Assembly (NCBI GenBank): GCA_903813345.2
Contig: CAIIXF020000005.1
Location: forward strand, 16,433,375 to 16,497,374
DNA from: Owenia fusiformis
Taxonomy: Eukaryota > Annelida > Polychaeta > Sabellida > Oweniidae
Direction: 5' to 3'
Length of the DNA: 64,000 nucleotides
The notes beneath the pieces were generated by a model, which searched no databases, was not told the origin of the DNA, and saw nothing but the letters and a program-made list of their open reading frames with translations. The first letter of the stretch is position 1, and each line of letters begins with the position of its first letter. Position numbers and translations under genes: made by a program. This document shows positions 10,990-21,440 of this stretch, piece after piece.

Positions 10990-11301
10990 TTTAGGGTGGT
11001 CAAAAAACGCAACCCAAAGAAATCGCTATATTTTGGACAATGCTAATCTTATCCAATCGTGTTCATATTTTCAGGAAAGAAAGGCGAGACTGTGTATGTA
11101 TAGCTCCTGTTGTTAATTAGTTGAAAAACATGATGTCTGTGTGTATAGCTCTTGTTGTTAGCAATGCCTTTGACACCTGCTCAAAAGACAATTGCACTTG
11201 GAAAATACGAAAAACGCAGTCATAGGTGATTGCACTTTTTGGCACTTCAGATTTGGCACAAATTATCCTCATTCAATGTGTGGTGAATTTGTGGACTTTT
11301 A

Positions 11302-11425
11302 TCAAAATCACTTCAGGGACTTTACAGTCATGATCAAAATGCCTTCTTAAGCCTGCCTGAACCAGGGCGTTTGACTGCGATTTGAAAGCATTTCCATGAC
11401 TGTAAAGTCCCTGAAGTGATTTTGA
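11302..11425. repeat. Perfect 31-bp inverted repeat with 62-nt loop
   Basis: 11302-11332 is the exact reverse complement of 11395-11425; the core is CTTCAGGGACTTTACAGTC. Exact arms suggest a recent MITE-like insertion or strong constraint. It sits inside the larger inverted repeat. Confidence 0.85.
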
Positions 11426-11444
11426 TTTCACCCTACAGATTTAC

Positions 11445-11920
11445 CATTATTATTTTTATTATTATTATTATAGTGTCATGAGTTAAAATACAATTACATA
11501 TTTAAAACAATAGTACACTGTTAAAATCACCCCAGGCCCCCTATGGGCCTATAAGACACTTTTGTAAAAACATATTAATCAGGTTTTGTAAATAAAATGT
11601 TCCCGTCGCTTAAGCATCCGGTCACAGGCTTTTGCTGTGAAAAGACAAATTCTGTCATTAGACATTAAACACTGAAATTTACTCTCTTCATCTAAATTCA
11701 TGAAACCAGTTACAATAGTAGAAACGTTTGCATACAAGTCTAAACGGATGTCTTCATAACGAGAACAGTTCAGAATTACATGTCTTTCGTTTTCAATTGC
11801 AATATCACATAAGGGACACACCCTTTCATCAACTGGCAGCCTTTCATACCGACCAGTTTCTATTCTTACCATACAGTGAATGAAGATGATTTGTGCCCAA
11901 TTTGAAGAGCCATAGACCAT
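11445..11920 (-). pseudogene. 5'-truncated non-LTR retrotransposon (LINE) 3' end
   Basis: The minus-strand ORF 11920-11579 (113 residues) has a CPLC...HVILNC cysteine/histidine cluster after a GRYERLP segment. That arrangement is common at the C-terminus of reverse transcriptases of invertebrate LINE-like elements. Downstream on the same strand is about 100 bases of 3' UTR and then a (TAA)n-type tail at 11445-11472, as many LINEs have. No RT core is present. Family assignment is from motif memory only. Confidence 0.6.
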
Positions 11921-12376
11921 GGTTAGGAAGTTATTTTATTTTTCTGCGGTTGCAGTCCTCCCTACCTGCGTTTTTCGTATTTTCCTAGTACAGCTGTCTT
12001 TTGAGCGAGTGTCCAAGGCATCATGTTTTACAACTAACTATCTACAGGAGCTATACATACACAGTCTCTTCTTTCTTTCTTGAAAATATGAATGTACATG
12101 AATGTACATGTAATTGAATTAGTATTTTTCAAGATATAGCGATTTCCTTGGGTTGCATTTTTTAACACCCTGTAAGTTTGGCGAAATTATCGATATTTCT
12201 TCTTTGCATAATGCTCCGGGGTTTTCCCAATCCCAATCCCAACCCGTGCCTAAGGTTGCAAAACTTTTGGAGAGAAGTGTTACTTTACTATTTTTATCTA
12301 CTGGTCATATAAATTGAATATATGTTTCTGGTTTTTGCAATAAATTTTTCCACAAATATTTTTTGGGGGAAATCGC

Positions 12377-12413
12377 GACCGGGGGTTCGTCCGAACCCAT
12401 TGAACCCCCGGTC
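12377..12413. repeat. GC-rich perfect 12-bp hairpin
   Basis: GACCGGGGGTTC (12377-12388) and GAACCCCCGGTC (12402-12413) are exact reverse complements with a 13-nt loop. It resembles the centre of small inverted-repeat elements elsewhere in the window. Confidence 0.6.
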
Positions 12414-12440
12414 CCTACGGCATTGCAGCCCCTGGGAATA

Positions 12441-12578
12441 CAGCATGTTGCTGTGTGTATATAACACTGACTTTTACTTACGCATTTGGAGTGGATATTT
12501 ATCTTTCATTCCATGTAAAGAAACAGAAATTGATAAAACGACGGAGTTTGAGCTATTACAATGAGCCCTACTTTTTCA
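12441..12578 (+). repeat. Dispersed repeat family E, copy 1
   Basis: Begins CAGCATGTTGCTGTG and includes TTTACTTACGCATTTGGA, CATTCCATGTAAAGAAACAG and AAATTGATAAA. Similar text recurs at 17033-17160 and 17292-17370 inside an intron of the kelch gene. Confidence 0.7.
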
Positions 12579-12601
12579 GGTGCATACTCTTATCTTGGAG
12601 A

Positions 12602-12640
12602 GAACAAAAAGAAAAACAAAAAGAAAAACAAAAAGAAAAC
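12602..12640 (+). repeat. AAAAAGAAAAAC-type microsatellite
   Basis: Three to four units of a 12-bp GAAAAACAAAAA motif. Confidence 0.75.
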
Positions 12641-13320
12641 CACAGAGGGTCTACAATTTGTGCGACCTGTCTGCAGCATTTGTATCTAAATACCATCGTG
12701 TTAAAGGTAATGCATAATCAGTATGAATCGCCGGTCCGGCAAACAAGACTGAATACCCTGATGGGGCCCTGATGGCGATGACTGCATCGATTTCATTCAA
12801 TGAACCATGAAGCCACGTTTCATTTTTTCACAAGTGGTGTGTCTTGGTCCCACCCGATCCCACTCACATAAATGGTATTCACAATCACCAGTCGATCCCT
12901 CTTGCGAAAATAGTATTCAGTTCCCGGGAATTTTTGCCAAACAAAGCTTCCTATTTCGTTCAGTAGGGTCGGTATAGCGAGCTATAATGGTGATGTTCTT
13001 ATATAAAAAATTATATTTCTGTCAAAATAAATATTGAAAATAAAGAGATTGAAACGTAAGTAGTGTGATGTGAAGCCATGTAATTAAACTTAAGTAAATT
13101 GTAATTTCATAATCATGCTCTGATACAGACAGTTAAAGTCTAAGATAAACATAAGAAAGTTCAGATTTCCCTGTAATGAACGTGTACAGAAAAATGTTGT
13201 TGAATTGAATTGAATGATGAATTTTTCGATGTTGACGAAGAGGAAAACCCTAGTTTAACGACGTTAGACTCAACATCGGCTTTCTTTAGTATTCAGAATT
13301 TTCTTGAATGTTATCAAGAT

Positions 13321-13352
13321 CAAGGACGTCTATCTCGAGATAGACGTCCTTG
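13321..13352. repeat. Perfect 32-bp palindrome without a loop
   Basis: CAAGGACGTCTATCTC is followed at once by its exact reverse complement. The central CTCGAG and flanking GACGTC are themselves palindromes. A cruciform, a protein dimer site or the scar of a fold-back event are all possible. Confidence 0.85.
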
Positions 13353-13888
13353 TCAAGATTACCCCCTTACTATACTTTCCAAAGTCACAAGTTCTGGATC
13401 TACCAAAACCAAATTTCCTCGGTGATATGCATTTGACACTTGACAATAATGTAAAAACACATAACATTATTGTGTTAAACATTCACTTATACTATTGAAA
13501 TGAGGATACACTTACCAATTTCTAAAATGAAGTGTCCAAAATTCCCTCTAAAATTAAACTATAGCAGATAGCGTAACAAAATTGTTGTCAAATAAATTCC
13601 ATGTCACTAGTCTGGCCTAATTTAGAATATGCCAGTTTGGCATGGGATCCATATACCGACAAAAAGATATTGATATGTTGGAACAGGTACAGAGAAGAGC
13701 AGCCAGGTTTGTAACCAAATGTCACTTTGTTATCTGACAGACAGCTTATGATTCCCGTTGTCAGAGTGTAGATTTATCCAATCTAGTGAGTCAAAATCTA
13801 TTTTGGTCTACTTTTTCTTGGTCACCCTGTACTTACCCAGGGCATCTACTTAAAGCTCACTGAACTGAGATTGCAAAACATTTCCAGA

Positions 13889-14092
13889 ATGCCAAAGCGT
13901 CGTTCTACCCAATCTCAAAGATGGACAGAGAAACTGGCTGAAAAGAAAGCAAACACAGCACAGGAGTATTCCTGTAGTACTACCCTTACACATGACAGAA
14001 TGCAGATTAATGTAAAAACACTACGTAACAAGACCATGGGGCTCCTCTATGATCTCAGGAAAGAAGGCACAATGTGTGATGTCATAATAAAG
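13889..14092 (+). CDS. Kelch gene exon 1 (start, early BTB)
   Basis: Residues 1-68, starting MPKRRSTQSQRW. It is followed by the donor AAG|GTATGT in phase 0 and ends ...CDVIIK, the first BTB strand. No earlier ATG in this frame is convincing. Confidence 0.85.
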
Positions 14093-17000
14093 GTATGTAC
14101 AAATGGGTTTATTTGTTTATCTCAAATACAGGGGTTCCACTAGAATTTTTCACAAAAGGATAGATAATGAAAACAGCCAAAATTAATGGAAATCATAAAT
14201 TGAACATAGAAAAGTTGAAAAGTCCCTAAAAACAACAGGCGATTTTGTGAAAACAACTGGTTAAAATCGCCTGTTGCCTGCTGCTAATGAAACCCCTGCA
14301 TCTACCATTAACAAATTTGGTTCAAATTTTATATGCTGATGCCATATGGACTTAGAAATCTGCTCAAAACTTTGAACTTTGAGCTCCTGATTAATCTATT
14401 ATGTTTTAAATTTAAGGTTGAGGGAGGAGAAATTAAAGCCCACAGATGCATCCTAGTAGTCGGCTCTGAGTACTTTAAGGCAATGTTCCTCTCAGGGCTT
14501 GTAGAGACTGAAAACAAAAGCATTGAAATACCTGGAATCTCATATCAACTGATGAGTGATGTTATAGAATTCATGTATACTGGAGAATTGACAGGTGAGT
14601 CACAAGCCCTTGACAGGTGAGTCACAAGCCCTTGACAGGTGAGTCTCAAGCCCTTGACAGGTGAGTCTCAAGCCCTTGACAGGTGAGTCTCAAGCCCGGT
14701 TTCAAGTAGAAAAATTTTCAGGAGTTGCCTCATTTGATTAGTACTAATTTTTACACAATATAAATTTCTTTAAAGGTTGCCCAGTCCAACTAGCTAAAAT
14801 TAAATGTTTTGAGGAGGCAAGAACATACTTCCGTATAATCTGTCAGATATTATTTTTATTTTCATACATAACCATCTTTCATTTGAATGATTTATCCCCA
14901 TCTTCGTTCACTCGGCTCCCGTCGGTCAAATGCAGTGAAGACCGAGCGTACGAAGATGATTTATCCCACTAATACTGAATAATGCTCTGGTCTAAATATC
15001 AACTGAGACTAACATACTTCAAATTGAGTTTTAGTTAATGATATGTGCTTTTACAACCCATCCACCAAACCAATGCAGTTTTCTAGAAATTGCCTTCAAA
15101 TTATGGCTATACTATACTATTTTAGTAGAATAGTTCAGTGAATTTCATACATTTTATTCTCCATTAACTTGAATATTTCAGTTGCAATGGCAGACATCCA
15201 GGAAATGCTGATGCTGGCAGATATGATTCAACTCATTGAGATCAAAGCCAAATGTGAAGACTACCTTGTAGCTAAGATTGACCTACAGAACTGTATAGGT
15301 TAGTACCCTGGACAGGTTGAATGATGCAGGGTACTAGTCATTAATTATGGGACAGTAGGAGCAGATTGGGGTTATGGTGTTAGCTACAACATTAAGTTAA
15401 TTAATATGATTCAACTCATTGAGATCAAAGCCAAGTGTGAAGACTACCTCATTGCTAAGATTGACCTACAGAACTGTATAGGTTAGTACCCCGGACAGGT
15501 TGAATGATGCAGGGTACTAGTCATTAATTATGGGACAGTAGGAGCAGATTGGGGTTATGGTGTTAGCTACAACATTAAGTTAATTAATATGATTCAACTC
15601 ATTGAGATCAAAGCCAAGTGTGAAGACTACCTCATTGCTAAGATTGACCTACAGAACTGTATAGGTTAGTACCCTGGACAGGTTGAATGATGCAGGGTAC
15701 TAGTCATTAATTATGGGACAGTAGGAGCAGATTGGGGTTATGGTGTTAGCTACAACATTAAGTTAATTAATATGATTCAACTCATTGAGATCAAAGCCAA
15801 GTGTGAAGACTACCTCATTGCTAAGATTGACCTACAGAACTGTATAGGTTAGTACCCTGGACAGGTTGAATGATGCAGGGTACTAGTCATTAATTATGGG
15901 ACAGTAGGAGCAGATTGGGGTTATGGTGTTAGCTACAACATTAAGTTAATTAATATGATTCAACTCATTGAGATCAAAGCCAAGTGTGAAGACTACCTCA
16001 TTGCTAAGATTGACCTACAGAACTGTATAGGTTAGTACCCCGGACAGGTTGAATGATGCAGGGTACTAGTCATTAATTATGGGACAGTAGGAGCAGATTG
16101 GGGTTATGGTGTTAGCTACAACATTAAGTTAATTAATATGATTCAACTCATTGAGATCAAAGCCAAGTGTGAAGACTACCTCATTGCTAAGATTGACCTA
16201 CAGAACTGTATAGGTTAGTACCCTGGACAGGTTGAATGATGCAGGGTACTAGTCATTAATTATGGGACAGTAGGAGCAGATTGGGGTTATGGTGTTAGCT
16301 ACAACATTAAGTTAATTAATATGATTCAACTCATTGAGATCAAAGCCAAGTGTGAAGACTACCTCATTGCTAAGATTGACCTACAGAACTGTATAGGTTA
16401 GTACCCCGGACAGGTTGAATGATGCAGGGTACTAGTCATTAATTATGGGACAGTAGGAGCAGATTGGGGTTATGGTGTTAGCTACAACATTAAGTTAATT
16501 AATATGATTCAACTCATTGAGATCAAAGCCAAGTGTGAAGACTACCTCATTGCTAAGATTGACCTACAGAACTGTATAGGTTAGTACCCCGGACAGGTTG
16601 AATGATGCAGGGTACTAGTCATTAATTATGGGACAGTAGGAGCAGATTGGGGTTATGGTGTTAGCTACAACATTAAGTTAATTAATATGATTCAACTCAT
16701 TGAGATCAAAGCCAAGTGTGAAGACTACCTCATTGCTAAGATTGACCTACAGAACTGTATAGGTTAGTACCCCGGACAGGTTGAATGATGCAGGGTACTA
16801 GTCATTAATTATGGGACAGTAGGAGCATATTGGGGTTATGGTGTTAGCTACAACATTAAGTTAATTAATATATAGGGTGTACAGTAAAACCTGGCTGATC
16901 TAAACACCTCCCAATCTGAACACTTTTTTGGTCCCATTGACTCCCATGTTATGGAAACCTTGAAGTGCGGACAACTCCCAAGGTTGTAAATAAAGATGAA

Positions 17001-20000
17001 AGTGTTTTTGAGTCATTTTTAAATCCTTATTACAGCATGTTGCTGTGAGTTTATATTACTGATTTTTACTTACACATTTGGAATGGATACTCAGCTTATG
17101 TAAAATAGAAATTGATAAAATATTGACTGAGTGGGAGCGTTTACAATGGTCCCACTTTCAGCAATTTTTAGAATATTTCATGTAGTTTATTCAATGTGTG
17201 GAATCATTAATTCAATTACAATTAACATTGCCATTTTTGGGCTTATTTTTTGAAAGTATTATTTGCTTTTATCAACATTTGAGGAAACCCAACTTTCATT
17301 CCATGTACAGAAAACAGAAATTGATAAATATTTATGGAGTCGGAGCTCTTACAATGACCCCTATTTTCATCACATGCTAAATAAAGACATATTTTCATAT
17401 TTCAGAACTTTACATGTTTGCGAGGCAGTATTCGTGTGAACATTTGATGGAGAGATGCAAGAACCACATTCTCATGAACTTTGTGTTGATTTATTCCCGA
17501 TTGGAGTTCCTCCAGCTGTCACCAGATGTCCTTGCCATCATTTTAAAATGGGACAACTTTAATTTAGGTGAAGTATTAAACATGGCATTGTAATCGATCT
17601 TTGTTTATTATAATACTGGATTCTTTCTGGTGCTGCCATATTTATATCGGCCCAGAACCTATGGTATTAAATAGGCTTACACCAGGTCTCTGAATACTTC
17701 CTCCAAACTCCTGCACCCTGATCTACTTCATCTCGAATTCGAGGAGGTGAGGTTGTGGAAAATAACCTGCAGTGCCCATTAAAAATATTGGAAACAATTT
17801 AGATTGAAATTATAATGAGAAACTAGGAATTGTGAGATTGAATGATATATTGGGCAAAACAGTTGTGGTAAAGAAATCCATACAAGATTTTGAGTTTTCA
17901 AAAATTGGAACATGTTTGAGGATGAAAAATCTGTAGTTATGTAATTTCTTGAAACCTGTCAATCATAATTGTATTTTGAAACATTGTACCATAGTTGTCG
18001 TATTCCGTCCCCATCCCCTAATAAGCATTCACCTCGCTTCACAAAGTTCAAGAAATATCAAGAAATGACCAAGTATAAACAATACATCAGAAAAAATATA
18101 TTGTATAAAAATATAGTATATTAAATTGAACATGAATGAATGTGATAAATCAAAAATAGAAAAAAATGACTGAGTTGCAATTTTGTTCAATATTCAAATC
18201 AAATATTGCAAATGAATTGAACTATTGTTTGATTTTAGATTGTTACACAGAAGATGATGTTATAAAATCTTGTGTTAAATGGCTACTACACGATCCAATC
18301 GAAAGAGGGAATGTTTTTATGGAAAAAATCCTCCCTTGTCTACGCATGAAATACATCAGTTCAGAATGCATGGACCACATTAAGGATCAATTAAATGAGG
18401 CTGGGACAGACATAATTGAGGCTTTGATGGATTATTATCAAGAAAATGTGAAGATAGATGTTAAGAATCGCCACTGTCAAAATTGCGTCCATGTTGTACA
18501 GGGGTTCATTCAGTCCAGAACCGGGTAGGTACATGTACAGTACAGTTTGTGTTATGCCTTAAGGTAGGGGGGGGGGGGGGCTTAATGTGGACACCCTGCA
18601 TGTAAGTAAAATTACAATGCATAACTAATGCATAAGAATATTTTGAGGGGAGGGTCAAAGCACCACGATCACATCACAGATATAGAATTATTTAGGAAAG
18701 GAAAGAAATTTGAGAACAGTAACTTGGAGGCAAACATTTTGACTTGCCATCTCAGGTATCTGTCGCAATAGCTTCAACAGAGTCAGGGACCTGTAAGTTA
18801 AGTTAGGGACTTGTTTCATTCCGTTTCCTTTTCAGTTCCTCTTGCCCACAGACCACAACACATGAGGTATATGATCCGCAATCTAACACATGGTCAAACA
18901 AAGATATAACACTTCCGAACACTTTCTCCAGCATGTACGTCATTAAGACAACAACAATGGTGGTCATCGTTGGAGTATCAGCAGCCACGCTTGAAGGACG
19001 TGGAGCAAAGTCATGTGGCTTCAACCCTCTTACTTCTCAAACAAAACACAACATGGATAATAAATTTCTAGATAAAACATTGGATATCATATATGCTTCA
19101 TTACTCAATGGAGGTGCCATATGCTACTGTAAAGCATCTCAGGAGATGTACATTGTTGATAACTTTGACGTTAATGTGATAAATATGAGCAACAGGGATG
19201 GTGATGTAAGGTTCACATACAAGGAAAAGTTACCAATTTTCACAATGGATCTTCCAGAGTGGGAATCTGATGGAAGAGTTAAGTTTTTGAACTGTCAGCT
19301 TGTCAAATGTCAAGGCAAGATTTACGTGATTGGAGGAGAGATGAAATATTCATCATGTGTTAGTGTCCCTGCAAGTGATACTCAAAGGTAAAAAACAATT
19401 GAAAGATGAGCTCTTCAAAATTAGTCAAATTTGACCTTTGAATGACAAGCTGAATATATAATCCTTCTCTGGGGAGCATGTAATCCCTTTCTGGCCAGGT
19501 GGGAACATAAAAAAACCAATCTGCACTCTGAAATCACGGTACCTTATGGTACTATATACGGCACCCTATGGTACCATTTTTATGGTACTGTATGGTACAT
19601 TTAAGAATATGGTACTGTACTGTACCGTTGGAGATTGGCTGTGCATAATCCCTCTTGGGAGCATATAATCCCTCTCTGGGGTAACATATAATCGCTCTGG
19701 GGGAGCATATTGAAATTAATTAGAATTTTGACATTCTTCACTTTTTTGCTCTTATTAGTTGGGAAATTTCATTTTCTGTCAATCATGTCGATTGAACATT
19801 CCCCAGATTTTCTTATGATTTTGTCTTAGACCTTGCTACAACATTGTTGGTAAAATGTCAAACTGAAAATTACTATTTCATGTAACTGTTTCATGTAAAC
19901 ATTAGTGATTAAATATTTTTCAGTTATACTATGGGTGATCAATCTTGGGCAAGGTGCTCTAGAATGAATTATGTGAGGACCACTTTCCAAGCTGTAGAGC

Positions 20001-20971
20001 TAAGTATGAGAATTATATAAGGATATATAAATTAAATGATTTAACAAATCTTCTCATCTGTATAATGTACTTCTTAAAATAAACTCCATGGACATGGGTC
20101 ACTTACATCTCCTTATTAATGGTTCTCTGAAAAAGATGAATTAAAGTTTCAAAGAGTTTGAAATGTTGCAAAAGGTTATTTTGCGATTTATGAGGCAAAT
20201 TCTTAAATCATGCATGATTTCAATGTGCAATGTATATTTATTGCAGATGGCAAGATTTATGCAATTGGAGGGTTTGATGGTACCAAGAGATCAAAGACGG
20301 TGGAAGTATATGACCCTCAAGCCAATACATGGATGTTAGTGTCAAGCATGCATAGGTACAGGACAGATCACCAGGCACTTGTCATGGATGGCAAGATATA
20401 TGTCATTGGAGGTACATAAAAGTTATCTCCTCTCATTTTAAGGTTTTGTTGAAATGAACCTTTTCATCACAATTTTTTGTTCTATTTTTATAATGTTACT
20501 TTGGAAAAAATAGTTAAATTTTTTTTAATTTGCTCCAAAAGTGTGACAAATCACATTTTTAAAAGGAACTAATTTGTTTAGGGTAGTAATATTTTCCTTC
20601 GTTCATGCAAGTGTCAGACTTTATTTATTTAATGTGCAGGTAACCGAGTTAAAGATCTTAATGTCCCTTTAATTTAAGGCAAATCCTATTCTGATCAAGG
20701 CAGATGTGGAGGTGCAAGGAAAGTTCTCAAAGACTGTGAGGTTTATGATCCTGTGACAGACACATGGACTGAGATAGCCAAAATGGCCTCTAGCCGTTGC
20801 AAGTTTGGAGCTGTGGTAGTTCCTGAAAGCATGACTACAGTGAGCAACTCAGGACATGTATCTGTTCTAGATTGTGAGCAGGAGTGTAGGATTACTAACT
20901 CAGAGATTGTAACAAAGAATGGAAATAGGACAACTAAGAGCCGGATTGTGTATAATACTGACATCACTTAA
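13889..20971 (+). CDS. BTB-BACK-Kelch (KLHL-family) protein, nine exons
   Basis: Joined exons 13889-14092, 14417-14594, 15182-15298, 17406-17567, 18239-18524, 18836-19387, 19924-20003, 20247-20411 and 20679-20971 give 2037 nt, 678 residues plus stop, with every phase matching. BTB domain about residues 45-165 (CDVIIKVEGGEIKAHRCIL, YFKAMFLSGL, FMYTGELT), BACK about 168-280 (MFARQYSCEHLMERC, CVKWLLHDP), kelch blades about 316-678 (GKIYAIGGFDG, VEVYDPQANTW, GKIYVIGG, CEVYDPVTDTW). KLHL proteins usually bridge Cul3 ubiquitin ligase (BTB/3-box) to a substrate bound by the six-bladed propeller. The first blades (about 330-480) are unusually degenerate, so substrate binding may be divergent. I cannot name the ortholog. 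Two tandem arrays copy its exon 2 and exon 3 donor sites. Confidence 0.92.
14129..14298. mobile_element. MITE-like element in kelch intron 1
   Basis: Ends CAGGGGTTCCACTAG and CTAATGAAACCCCTG form a terminal inverted repeat. Inside are exact 14-bp arms CAACAGGCGATTTT / AAAATCGCCTGTTG. 170 bp. CAGGGG-type ends recall hAT-like MITEs, but no clear 8-bp target duplication is visible. Confidence 0.6.
14417..14594 (+). CDS. Kelch gene exon 2 (BTB core)
   Basis: Acceptor AAATTTAAG|GTT, donor ACAG|GTGAGT. Encodes VEGGEIKAHRCIL to FMYTGELT and ends in phase 1. The donor is the first of five copies in a 22-bp tandem array. Confidence 0.9.
14586..14699 (+). repeat. 22-bp x5 tandem array built on the exon 2 splice donor
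   Basis: Unit TTGACAGGTGAGTCACAAGC plus CC, repeated with one A/T change in later copies. Each unit holds CAG|GTGAGT, giving candidate donors at 14595, 14617, 14639, 14661 and 14683. The unit length is not a multiple of three, so a downstream donor would shift the frame. Confidence 0.92.
15182..15298 (+). CDS. Kelch gene exon 3 (end of BTB / 3-box)
   Basis: Acceptor ATTTCAG|TTGC, donor TATAG|GTTAGT, phase 1 in and out. Encodes VAMADIQEMLMLADMIQL to DLQNCI. Its last 76 nt form the first unit of the 183-bp array. Confidence 0.9.
15223..16869 (+). repeat. 183-bp x9 tandem array copying exon 3 tail plus donor
   Basis: Units start at 15223, 15406, 15589, 15772, 15955, 16138, 16321, 16504 and 16687. 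Each has 76 nt of exon 3 (ATGATTCAACTCATTGAGAT to CTGTATAG), the donor GTTAGT and about 107 nt of intron. Copies 2-9 are almost identical (C/T in CCCCGG versus CCCTGG, one G/T near the end); copy 1, the true exon, differs at several bases. Pseudo-exon copies have no good acceptor, and the next in-frame stop lies right after each donor. A very recent expansion or assembly repeat. Confidence 0.95.
17033..17160 (+). repeat. Dispersed repeat family E, copy 2
   Basis: TACAGCATGTTGCTGTGAG through AAATTGATAAAATA to CCCACTTTCA. A diverged copy of 12441-12578, in kelch intron 3. Confidence 0.7.
17292..17370 (+). repeat. Dispersed repeat family E, copy 3 (partial)
   Basis: CTTTCATTCCATGTACAGAA to TTACAATGACCCCTATTTTC. 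Lacks the first half of the family. Confidence 0.6.
17406..17567 (+). CDS. Kelch gene exon 4 (BACK, first part)
   Basis: Acceptor ATTTCAG|AACTTT, donor TTTAG|GTGAAG, phase 1 in and out. Encodes ELYMFARQYSCEHLMERCK and FLQLSPDVLAIILKWDNFNL, typical BACK helices. Confidence 0.9.
18239..18524 (+). CDS. Kelch gene exon 5 (BACK, second part)
   Basis: Acceptor GATTTTAG|ATTG, donor ACCGG|GTAGGT, phase 1 in and 2 out. Encodes EDDVIKSCVKWLLHDPIERG to VVQGFIQSRT before the propeller. Confidence 0.9.
18836..19387 (+). CDS. Kelch gene exon 6 (first, degenerate kelch blades)
   Basis: Acceptor CTTTTCAG|TTCC, donor CAAAG|GTAAAA, phase 2 in and out. THEVYDPQSNTW is a clear blade end. The middle (MDNKFLDKTLDIIYASLLNG and on) lacks normal kelch Gly-Gly motifs. 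It ends near GKIYVIGGEMKYSSC. Confidence 0.88.
19475..19715 (+). repeat. Short GGGAGCATATAATCCCTCT repeats and GGTACC-rich patch
   Basis: Four diverged copies of GGGAGCAT(A/G)TAATCCCTCT near 19476, 19658, 19682 and 19700. Between them (about 19535-19625) lies a palindrome-rich GGTACTGTAC/GGTACC stretch. In kelch intron 6. Confidence 0.6.
19924..20003 (+). CDS. Kelch gene exon 7
   Basis: Acceptor TTTTTCAG|TTAT, donor CTAA|GTATGA, phase 2 in and 1 out. Joins to exon 8 as ELNGKIYAIGG, a classic kelch blade start, which supports this donor. Confidence 0.85.
20247..20411 (+). CDS. Kelch gene exon 8 (kelch blade)
   Basis: Acceptor TTATTGCAG|ATGG, donor TGGAG|GTACAT, phase 1 in and out. Encodes GKIYAIGGFDG, VEVYDPQANTW and GKIYVIGG. 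Confidence 0.92.
20679..20971 (+). CDS. Kelch gene exon 9 (last blade, stop)
   Basis: Acceptor AATTTAAG|GCAA, phase 1 in. Encodes KDCEVYDPVTDTWTEIAKM and KFGAVVVPES, then a tail of about 45 residues without kelch motifs, ending TDIT-stop at 20969-20971. Confidence 0.9.
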
Positions 20972-21145
20972 ATTAAAATCAGAAAAATATTTCAAGTCAT
21001 AATATTCAGCAAGAAGTAGTGTAGTGAACAAGCCATTATTTTATAACAAAATATTGTAATTAAATGCTTTATATAACCAGAAGGATATCAAGCTTAACAG
21101 TATATTGTATTAAATGTATGTAATATTACTGCTGAATGAGAAAAA

Positions 21146-21156
21146 AATAAAATAAA
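21146..21156 (+). promoter_or_regulatory. Two overlapping AATAAA poly(A) signals of the kelch gene
   Basis: AATAAAATAAA about 175 bases after the stop codon. A plausible 3' end; position only. Confidence 0.45.
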
Positions 21157-21291
21157 AAAAAAATTATGAGGAACACAACATTTCAGTGAAGTTTTGTTAA
21201 TGAGGCATTCATTCAGATAGAGCGCACAGTTTTGGTAGTTGGTTCCCACTGTTATTTTTAAAATGAGAGATGTTATTTATGTTTTTATGTC

Positions 21292-21440
21292 ACCATCAGA
21301 AGTGGTGACATATTGTTTTAGTCTCCAACATTTTTGTAGCTGATGTTCGATAGTTGGTGTTTGTCATCTGTAACAGCATTTGGTGGTTGGTGCTTGTAAC
21401 AAATGGCAGGTGGAAACATTTTTTCATGTTATTGCCTTGT
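21292..21440 (+). repeat. Dispersed repeat family D, copy 1
   Basis: TATGTCACCATCAGAAGTGG, TTAGTCTCCAACA and ACAAATGGCAGGTGG match the reverse complement of 27821-28001 and 59402-59538. No coding capacity; SINE- or MITE-like. Confidence 0.7.

Larger units (their letters stand above)
10990..12175. mobile_element. Large inverted-repeat (foldback-like) composite element
   Basis: Left arm about 10990-11220 and right arm about 11966-12175 are diverged reverse complements. Shared phrases are GCAACCCAA, AAATCGCTATAT, GACTGTGTATGTATAGCTCC and GGAAAATACGAAAAACGCAG. The left arm carries an extra partial duplication of about 40 bp (second GTGTATAGCTCTTGTTGTTA). Between the arms lie a perfect inner hairpin (11302-11425) and a LINE 3' remnant. 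Either one foldback transposon or two copies of a repeat in opposite orientation; no transposase is visible. Confidence 0.7.
12579..13888. other. Region upstream of the kelch gene; no gene seen
   Basis: Apart from the microsatellite and the palindrome at 13321-13352 I see nothing coding. A non-coding first exon or promoter of the kelch gene may lie here: TTTCCAG directly before the start codon (13881-13887) could be an acceptor. No core-promoter motif stands out. Confidence 0.4.

Noticed and set aside
15406-16869. Eight extra coding exons of the kelch gene in the 183-bp array
   Set aside because: The copies have the donor but no good acceptor or pyrimidine tract; the nearest AG would lead directly into a stop codon.
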